NCBI GenBank assembly: GCA_043553855.1
Contig: CP121336.1
Span: 868,001-932,000, forward strand
Direction: 5' to 3'
Source: JAUIAS01 sp030425395
GTDB taxonomy: Bacteria > Pseudomonadota > Alphaproteobacteria > Rhodobacterales > Rhodobacteraceae
Length of the DNA stretch: 64,000 nt
The position numbers and the translations under genes are program-made. Below, one piece after another: positions 58,560-64,000 of the stretch. Every line of letters begins with the position of its first letter. Position 1 is the stretch's first letter. The notes beneath the pieces were generated by a model. That model had not been told where the DNA came from. It ran no database searches and worked only from the letters and a program-made list of their open reading frames with translations.

Positions 58560-60848
58560 CTATCCGCACTTGCTGTGGCCGCAACTGGCGCAGGTCATGC
58601 ATCCTTCGACCATGCGCATGTCAAATTGGCCACAAGACGGGCAAGCTTTGCCGCGTGGCGCATCGAGGTTGACGACCGCCGCCGTCGGATCTGATTTGAG
58701 GCCTTTGCCTTCGGCCTCAAGAAATCCGATGGCGATCATGTGTTGTTCGATCACCCCGCCAATCGCGGCAAGGATCGAGGGAATGTATTTGCCCTGAACC
58801 CACGCCCCGCCGCGTGGATCGAAGACGGCCTTGAGTTCTTCAACCACAAAGCTGACATCACCGCCGCGCCGGAACACAGCCGAAATCATCCGTGTGAGCG
58901 CCACTGTCCAAGCGAAATGCTCCATGTTCTTTGAATTGATGAACACTTCGAACGGGCGACGGTGGCCGCCGATAACCACATCGTTCACCGTGATATAAAG
59001 GGCGTGTTCGCTGTCGGGCCACTTGACCTTGTAGGTATTGCCCTCAAGGGTTTCGGGCCGTTGCAGCGGTTCCGACATGTAGATCACGTCGCCATGCGGA
59101 CGCATGGGTTCTTCGGCGTCATGGCCCACGACTTCGGGCGCGCTCTGGCTGTCTTCGCTGACAGTCAGAACGCTTCCAGTCACATCATTCGGGCGATAGG
59201 TGGTGCAGCCTTTGCAACCTGTTTCATAGGCTTGCATGTAGACATCCTTGAACGCGTCAAAGGAGATATCCTCGGGGCAGTTGATCGTCTTTGAAATACT
59301 GGAGTCCACCCATTTCTGAGCGGCGGCCTGCATCCGCACATGATCCTGCGGAGCCAAAGTCTGAGCGTTGACGAAATATTCCGGCAGGGGCACATCCCCG
59401 AAACGATCACGCCACATCTGCACAGCATAATCGACGACCTCTTCTTCTGTGCGTGATCCGTCTTTTTGCAGAACCTTGCGCGTGTAGGCATAGGCAAACA
59501 CCGGCTCGATCCCGCTCGAGACATTGCCCGCATAAAGGCTGATGGTCCCGGTTGGCGCGATTGAGGTCAGGAGCGCGTTACGAATTCCGTGGTTGCGCAC
59601 CGCGTCACGCACATCTTCGTCCATTGCCAGCATATTGCCGGAGGCCAAGTAAAGATCGGCATCGAAAAGAGGAAATGCGCCCTTTTCCTTGGCCAGCTCT
59701 ACGGACGCAAGATAAGAGGCCCGCGCGATCGCCTTCATCCATTTATCTGTTTGAGCGACCGCATCCGGCGATCCGTAACGCAATCCACACATCAGCAGGG
59801 CATCGGCTAAGCCTGTCACCCCGAGGCCGATACGACGTTTGGCCTGCGCTTCGGCCTTTTGCTCGGGCAGCGGGAAACGGGAGGCATCCACAACATTGTC
59901 CATCATGCGGATCGCCGTAGCGACCAGTTCAGCCATTTCCGCCTCATCAATCCCGGCCATGTCTCCGAACGGATCGCGTACCAGCCGGGCCATGTTGATC
60001 GAGCCCAGCAAACACGCCCCATAGGGCGGGAGTGGCTGTTCCCCGCAGGGATTGGTGGCCGCGATTGTTTCGCAATAATTCAGGTTGTTGGCCTGATTGA
60101 TCCGGTCGATGAAAATGACCCCCGGTTCGGCATAATCATAGGTGGCACGCATGATCTGGTTCCACAGATCGCGCGCGTTGACGGTTCGGTACACCTTGCC
60201 GCCAAAGACCAGATCCCATGGCCCATCCGCCTTGACCGCTGCCATGAACGGATCGGTCACAAGGACGGAAACATTAAAATTGCGAAGCCGCGCGGGGTCT
60301 GATTTGGCCGAAATGAAGTCTTCGATATCGGGGTGATCGCAGCGCATCGTGGCCATCATCGCACCCCGCCGCGATCCTGCCGACATGATCGTGCGGCACA
60401 TGGCATCCCACACGTCCATAAAGCTGAGCGGCCCGGACGCATCTGCCGCGACCCCTTTTACATCCGCGCCACGTGGCCGGATGGTCGAGAAATCATACCC
60501 GATCCCGCCACCCTGCTGCATGGTCAGCGCCGCCTCCTTGAGCATGTCAAAGATGCCGCCCATGCTGTCGGGCACGGTGCCCATTACAAAGCAGTTGAAC
60601 AGCGTGACGGATCGCCCGGTTCCTGCGCCCGCAGTGATCCGCCCCGCAGGCAGGAACCGAAAGTCCTCAAGCGCGGTGTAAAATTTCTGTTCCCACGTTG
60701 TGGGCTCGGCTTCGACCGATGCCAGATCCCGGGCGATTCGCCGCCAAGTGTCTTCTATCGTGCCGTCCAGAGGTGTGCCGTCGGCGGCTTTGAACCGGTA
60801 TTTCATGTCCCAGATCTGTTCGGCGATGGGGGCGGAAAAACGGCTCAT
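58560..60848 (-). CDS. nrdJ: adenosylcobalamin-dependent (class II) ribonucleotide reductase
   Basis: 762 residues from the ATG at 60848 (MSRFSAPIAEQIWDMKY). Class II features: LFNCFVMGTVPDS near 95, GGGIGYDFSTIRPRG, the NPCGEQPLPPYGACLLGSIN block with active-site Cys, PTGTISLYAGNVSSGIEP and a C-terminal zinc ribbon with CPSCG, CMTCASCGHSKC. It reduces ribonucleotides using B12, independent of oxygen. Thus the organism makes or imports cobalamin. No cobalamin riboswitch is recognised upstream. Confidence 0.95.
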   Translation of the reverse strand: MSRFSAPIAEQIWDMKYRFKAADGTPLDGTIEDTWRRIARDLASVEAEPTTWEQKFYTALEDFRFLPAGRITAGAGTGRSVTLFNCFVMGTVPDSMGGIFDMLKEAALTMQQGGGIGYDFSTIRPRGADVKGVAADASGPLSFMDVWDAMCRTIMSAGSRRGAMMATMRCDHPDIEDFISAKSDPARLRNFNVSVLVTDPFMAAVKADGPWDLVFGGKVYRTVNARDLWNQIMRATYDYAEPGVIFIDRINQANNLNYCETIAATNPCGEQPLPPYGACLLGSINMARLVRDPFGDMAGIDEAEMAELVATAIRMMDNVVDASRFPLPEQKAEAQAKRRIGLGVTGLADALLMCGLRYGSPDAVAQTDKWMKAIARASYLASVELAKEKGAFPLFDADLYLASGNMLAMDEDVRDAVRNHGIRNALLTSIAPTGTISLYAGNVSSGIEPVFAYAYTRKVLQKDGSRTEEEVVDYAVQMWRDRFGDVPLPEYFVNAQTLAPQDHVRMQAAAQKWVDSSISKTINCPEDISFDAFKDVYMQAYETGCKGCTTYRPNDVTGSVLTVSEDSQSAPEVVGHDAEEPMRPHGDVIYMSEPLQRPETLEGNTYKVKWPDSEHALYITVNDVVIGGHRRPFEVFINSKNMEHFAWTVALTRMISAVFRRGGDVSFVVEELKAVFDPRGGAWVQGKYIPSILAAIGGVIEQHMIAIGFLEAEGKGLKSDPTAAVVNLDAPRGKACPSCGQFDMRMVEGCMTCASCGHSKCG

Positions 60849-61008
60849 GGGCTGATCCTCATATCTGTAGGAGCCACACAATAGCTTGGTGCTCGAGGAA
60901 TTTCCACTACAACATCAACGCACACAACCGGATAAATCGTTTCCATCCGCCTGCGCTTGAACCCCTGCCAAACGGGGCTATGATCCTTCCTCGGGAAAAG
61001 GGGATGAC

Positions 61009-61440
61009 ATGGCTGAAACGGTCCATCTGGTAAAACTCTGCGTTGGTGCCGAAGCGGTGTCTGACCTTGAGGCGTGGCAAGCCACCCGACGGGCAAGAGG
61101 GGCCGATGGATCGCCGCGGCACGTCACCCGAATGTGGCCCAAGCGCGAACCCGAAATTCTGGCTGGCGGATCGCTCTACTGGGTGTTCAAGGGGCTGATT
61201 CTGGCCCGTCAACGCATCCTGCGACTCGATGAAGTGATTGGCGAAGACGGTATTCGCCGCTGCGGTATCGTGCTTGATGGCGACATCATACGCACCCAAT
61301 CGGCACCGCGCCGCCCGTTTCAGGGCTGGCGCTATCTGGCGGTGGACGATGCGCCGCCGGATTTGCCAAAGGGCCGCGCAAGCGAAGATCCCATCCCCGC
61401 CGATCTCAACCGCGCCTTGGCTGAAATCGGGGTTCTTTAA
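61009..61440 (+). CDS. DUF1489 family protein
   Basis: 143 residues. Pattern HLVKLCVGAEAVSDLEAWQA, HVTRMWPKREPEILAGGSLY, WVFKGLILARQRIL and PFQGWRYLAVDDAPPDL matches DUF1489, a cytoplasmic alphaproteobacterial family of unknown function. Divergent from nrdJ (160 bp) and convergent with hisG (6 bp). Confidence 0.88.
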   Translation: MAETVHLVKLCVGAEAVSDLEAWQATRRARGADGSPRHVTRMWPKREPEILAGGSLYWVFKGLILARQRILRLDEVIGEDGIRRCGIVLDGDIIRTQSAPRRPFQGWRYLAVDDAPPDLPKGRASEDPIPADLNRALAEIGVL

Positions 61441-61446
61441 CTGACG

Positions 61447-62142
61447 TCAGTCGGCTTCGATCCGCGCCATGAACGCTTTGCAAAGGGCGTGATCAGTATC
61501 GTCCAGACCGACAACGCGGCTACGCCACAGCGTCGCCTCGGACTTCAGGATCAACCCATCTGCCAGCAGCTTCAGATGATTGGCCCGCAGGGTTTCGCCG
61601 GTCGATGTGATATCGGCCACAGCTTCGGCGGTCTCGTTCTTGACGGTGCCTTCGGTCGCGCCCTGACTGTCCACCAAGGCATAATCCGCCACACCTGCGT
61701 CGCGCAGAAACTCGCGCACCAGCCGGTGATATTTGGTCGCGATCCGAAGACGGAAACCGTGATTGCGCCGGAACGCCGCCGCTGCCGCGTCGAGATCGTC
61801 AAGCGTATCCACATCAACCCAAAACTTAGGAACGGCGATGATCAGATCGGCCTGACCAAAGCCCATCGGTGCGATTTCCTCAACTTGCTGTTCCCAACGG
61901 GCCAGCTTTTCATGCACCAGATCGGTGCCCGTCACGCCGAAATGAATGCGCCCAGCCGCAAGCTCGCGCGGGATTTCGCCCGCAGACAAGAGCACAAGGT
62001 CAACACCCTCGACACCCGCGACCGCACCCGCGTATTCACGATCAGACCCGGTGCGCGACAACGAAATGCCACGACGGGCGAACCAGTCGAAAGTCTTTTC
62101 CATAAGGCGACCCTTGGACGGCACCCCAAGCTTGATCGTCAT
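61447..62142 (-). CDS. hisG: ATP phosphoribosyltransferase, short form catalytic subunit
   Basis: 231 residues, the short HisG type without the C-terminal regulatory domain. N-terminus LGVPSKGRLMEKTFDWFARR, and a substrate-binding DLVLLSAGEIPRELAAGRIHFGV. It catalyses the first step of histidine synthesis and needs HisZ, encoded directly upstream with a 4-bp overlap. Confidence 0.95.
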   Translation of the reverse strand: MTIKLGVPSKGRLMEKTFDWFARRGISLSRTGSDREYAGAVAGVEGVDLVLLSAGEIPRELAAGRIHFGVTGTDLVHEKLARWEQQVEEIAPMGFGQADLIIAVPKFWVDVDTLDDLDAAAAAFRRNHGFRLRIATKYHRLVREFLRDAGVADYALVDSQGATEGTVKNETAEAVADITSTGETLRANHLKLLADGLILKSEATLWRSRVVGLDDTDHALCKAFMARIEAD

Positions 62143-63227
62143 TGCCCGTCCTCCGCAAGTTCCAGCATCAAACCGGGCCGCACCACGGCACCAACTGCGG
62201 GGATTTCCACGCCTTTTCCCAATCGGCGGGTCAGCGCATCGTACCTGCCTCCCGTGGCGATTGGGGGCAAGTCTACCCGGTTGGACGCGTAGAAGCCAAA
62301 AACGAACCCGTCGTAATATTCCATCAGGGAACGTCCATAGCTGGCCTCGAACTCCAGCGTTTCAACAGCCACGTTACGGGCTGCGAGTGCTTCGGCCCGG
62401 GCTTCGAAGCGGCGCACGGCTCCGGCGATGGACGGCAGATCCACCGCAATGTCGCGCAACCGTTCCAACGCATAGGGCACGGTTTCGCGCACAGAAAGAA
62501 GCGCCTCAAGCGCACCCATCTCTGTCTGTGACAGAGGGGCGGCGGCGACGTCCTCGCGCAAGGCGGCGATCCGGGCTGCGACCTCGGACATGGTGCGCGC
62601 GCCGATTTCCGGCCCCGCATCCGCTGTTGGATCATCTTGTGCCAGCAGCGCGCGGCGCGTCGCCGGAACGGGCGCGCGTCCGGAAAACCGTTCCAGCAAA
62701 GCGCGAAACCGACCGGGCCGCCAGATGTGACGCATCAGGGCCGCGCGGCGCGCTTCGGTCGTGTGCAATCCTTCAACCGCAGCCATCAGGATGCCGATAT
62801 CCCCGGTGGAGGCGCGCAAGGACAGCGGCGCAAGCAGTTTCGAAAACTCGGCGAACACCTCGGCATCGGCGGCGGCAGGATTGCTCCTGTCAAAAACCTC
62901 AAATCCGACTTGCACATATTCGTTGGCGCGGTCGTCGTCCTGTTCCTGACGACGGAACACCTCGCCCGAATAGGTATAACGCGCAGGCTCTGCCCCGCCG
63001 TCCATATGCATCTGAACCACAGGAACCGTGAAATCCGGGCGCAACATCTGTTCGCCGCGCAGGGCATCAGATGTCACATAGGCGCGCGCACGGATATCTT
63101 CGCCATAGAGATCAAGAAGAGTCTCTGCCGGTTGCAGAATCGGCGTTTCCACCGGCACCGCACCCAAGTCTTCGAACCGTCGACGCAGGCGCGCCGCCTC
63201 GGCAAGCGTCTCTGACCGGGTGGGCAT
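62139..63227 (-). CDS. hisZ: ATP phosphoribosyltransferase regulatory subunit
   Basis: 362 residues, a histidyl-tRNA-synthetase-like protein lacking the anticodon domain. Motif 2-like RYTYSGEVFRRQEQ, motif 3-like SYGRSLMEYYDGFVFGFYA and ATGGRYDALTRRLG are visible. HisZ binds histidine and regulates short HisG in a hetero-octamer. Its ATG at 63227 overlaps the hisS stop by 1-3 bp (ATGA), indicating coupling. Confidence 0.94.
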   Translation of the reverse strand: MPTRSETLAEAARLRRRFEDLGAVPVETPILQPAETLLDLYGEDIRARAYVTSDALRGEQMLRPDFTVPVVQMHMDGGAEPARYTYSGEVFRRQEQDDDRANEYVQVGFEVFDRSNPAAADAEVFAEFSKLLAPLSLRASTGDIGILMAAVEGLHTTEARRAALMRHIWRPGRFRALLERFSGRAPVPATRRALLAQDDPTADAGPEIGARTMSEVAARIAALREDVAAAPLSQTEMGALEALLSVRETVPYALERLRDIAVDLPSIAGAVRRFEARAEALAARNVAVETLEFEASYGRSLMEYYDGFVFGFYASNRVDLPPIATGGRYDALTRRLGKGVEIPAVGAVVRPGLMLELAEDGQ

Positions 63228-64000
63228 CAGCTTTGGCCATCCATGATGTCGCGTATCTTCGAAACCAGATCGCCGCGTGCCACTTCGAACTGGCTGGGGC
63301 GCTCTTTCCACTCTTCCAGAGTCGCATTCTCCGCAATCCGGGCGCCAAGGATCAGATCCTTGACCTGAACGACGCCGCGGTCCTTTTCAACGGCCCCTTC
63401 AATCACAGCGACAGGGCTGTTGCGCCGGTCGGCGTATTTGAGCTGATTGCCAAAATTCTTGGGATTGCCAAGATAGACTTCGGCGCGAATGCCTGCTTGG
63501 CGCAACTCGGCGACGATGGCCTGATAATCGGCCATGCGGTCGCGATCCATGACGGTCACGACAACCGGCCCGCGTTCAACAGACCCGACGCGGCCTTTCT
63601 CGCGCAGGGCGGCAAGCAGACGGTCAACGCCGATCGACACCCCGGTTGCCGGCACTTCCTGCCCGGTGAAGCGTTTGACCAGATCATCATAGCGCCCGCC
63701 ACCGGCAACCGATCCGAACTGCCGCTTGCGGCCTTTTTCGTCGAGAATTTCAAAGGTCAACTCGGCCTCGAACACCGGCCCGGTATAATAGCCCAGACCG
63801 CGCACGACCGAGGGGTCGATCACGATACGGTCTGCCTCGTAGCCCTGCGCCGCAAGCAAATCCGCCATCTGTTCGAGTTCGTCTACCCCTTGCGCGCCGA
63901 CTGGAGACCCCCCGACAGCCGCACGTAGATTGGCAATGGTACCTGCGTTGTCGGCCCCTTTGGACGTCAGGAAAGCCACAACCGGATCGGCTTGCTCAGC
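63227..64000 (-). CDS. hisS: histidyl-tRNA synthetase, C-terminal part (cut by window end)
   Basis: 257 residues visible; the frame runs past position 64000. The class II motif 3 region GLGYYTGPVFEAELTF, GGGRYDDLVKRFTGQEVPATGVSIG, and the anticodon-binding domain (VVVTVMDRDRMADYQAIVAELR) are present. Head gene of the hisS-hisZ-hisG block. Confidence 0.94.
   Translation of the reverse strand, partial: AEQADPVVAFLTSKGADNAGTIANLRAAVGGSPVGAQGVDELEQMADLLAAQGYEADRIVIDPSVVRGLGYYTGPVFEAELTFEILDEKGRKRQFGSVAGGGRYDDLVKRFTGQEVPATGVSIGVDRLLAALREKGRVGSVERGPVVVTVMDRDRMADYQAIVAELRQAGIRAEVYLGNPKNFGNQLKYADRRNSPVAVIEGAVEKDRGVVQVKDLILGARIAENATLEEWKERPSQFEVARGDLVSKIRDIMDGQS

Noticed and set aside
60849..61008. 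Cobalamin riboswitch upstream of nrdJ
   Set aside because: Expected because nrdJ needs B12, but no B12-box (GCCACTG-like) or long leader is visible in the 160-bp gap.

Overview
The window is a chromosomal segment of an alphaproteobacterium, most likely a marine Rhodobacteraceae (Roseobacter-type). The evidence is gene content plus GC-rich coding with GTG/TTG starts: DUF2125 and DUF1489 proteins, a Hint-domain protein, an NDUFS4-type complex I subunit, a hisS-hisZ-hisG block, rplY-pth, a B12-dependent ribonucleotide reductase, and the carboxynorspermidine route to polyamines. No plasmid, prophage or CRISPR signature is visible.

Layout. 1-6.2 kb: end of an M23 peptidase gene, an OmpA/MotB-like plus MotA/ExbB-like membrane pair with a very long coiled coil, a ChaC-type cyclotransferase and a DUF2125 protein. 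6.2-20.9 kb: mostly housekeeping genes (tyrA-like and hisC, LpxR-like outer-membrane protein, Hint protein, rpsD, ychF, trpA, MaoC, lldD, sulfotransferase-like, rplY-pth-DUF2332, serine hydrolase, DUF2237). 20.9-30.5 kb: modABC with a perfect Mo-box and modE, joined end to end to a BMP-type nucleobase/nucleoside ABC importer and a cytosine-deaminase-like amidohydrolase, then a rhodanese. 30.8-43.1 kb: catabolic accessory region with a P450 / glutamine-synthetase-like / KdgD-like / enolase-superfamily operon, a divergent class I amidotransferase, trxC, a stand-alone DUF4157 protein, and a sulfatase-superfamily enzyme next to a second enolase-superfamily enzyme and a GMC oxidoreductase. 43.2-44.2 kb: tRNA-Arg(TCT) followed by two decayed insertion-sequence transposases. 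44.3-48.8 kb: NDUFS4-like subunit, uvrB, glpK. 49-50.3 kb: an unrecognised, lysine-rich, coiled-coil 433-residue protein of lower GC. 50.4-58.1 kb: carboxynorspermidine dehydrogenase and decarboxylase, an SLC13/TrkA-C permease, and a GntR-controlled SsuABC/TauABC-like importer. 58.6-64 kb: nrdJ, DUF1489, hisG, hisZ and the 3' part of hisS.

Working together. The importer and deaminase around 24-30 kb fit purine/pyrimidine salvage. Molybdate uptake next door could supply molybdenum-cofactor enzymes such as xanthine dehydrogenase (inference). The 31.4-36.9 kb cluster combines a gamma-glutamyl-ligase-type enzyme, a P450 and a class I amidotransferase. This recalls amine-degradation modules that glutamylate, oxidise and then deglutamylate a substrate, and it is the strongest candidate here for an undescribed pathway. 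The MotA/MotB-like pair with a coiled coil of about 600 residues is a second candidate. The IS remnants behind tRNA-Arg, the DUF4157 protein and the 433-residue protein mark the parts most likely to be horizontally acquired.

All function calls rest on reading motifs by eye; no database search was run.
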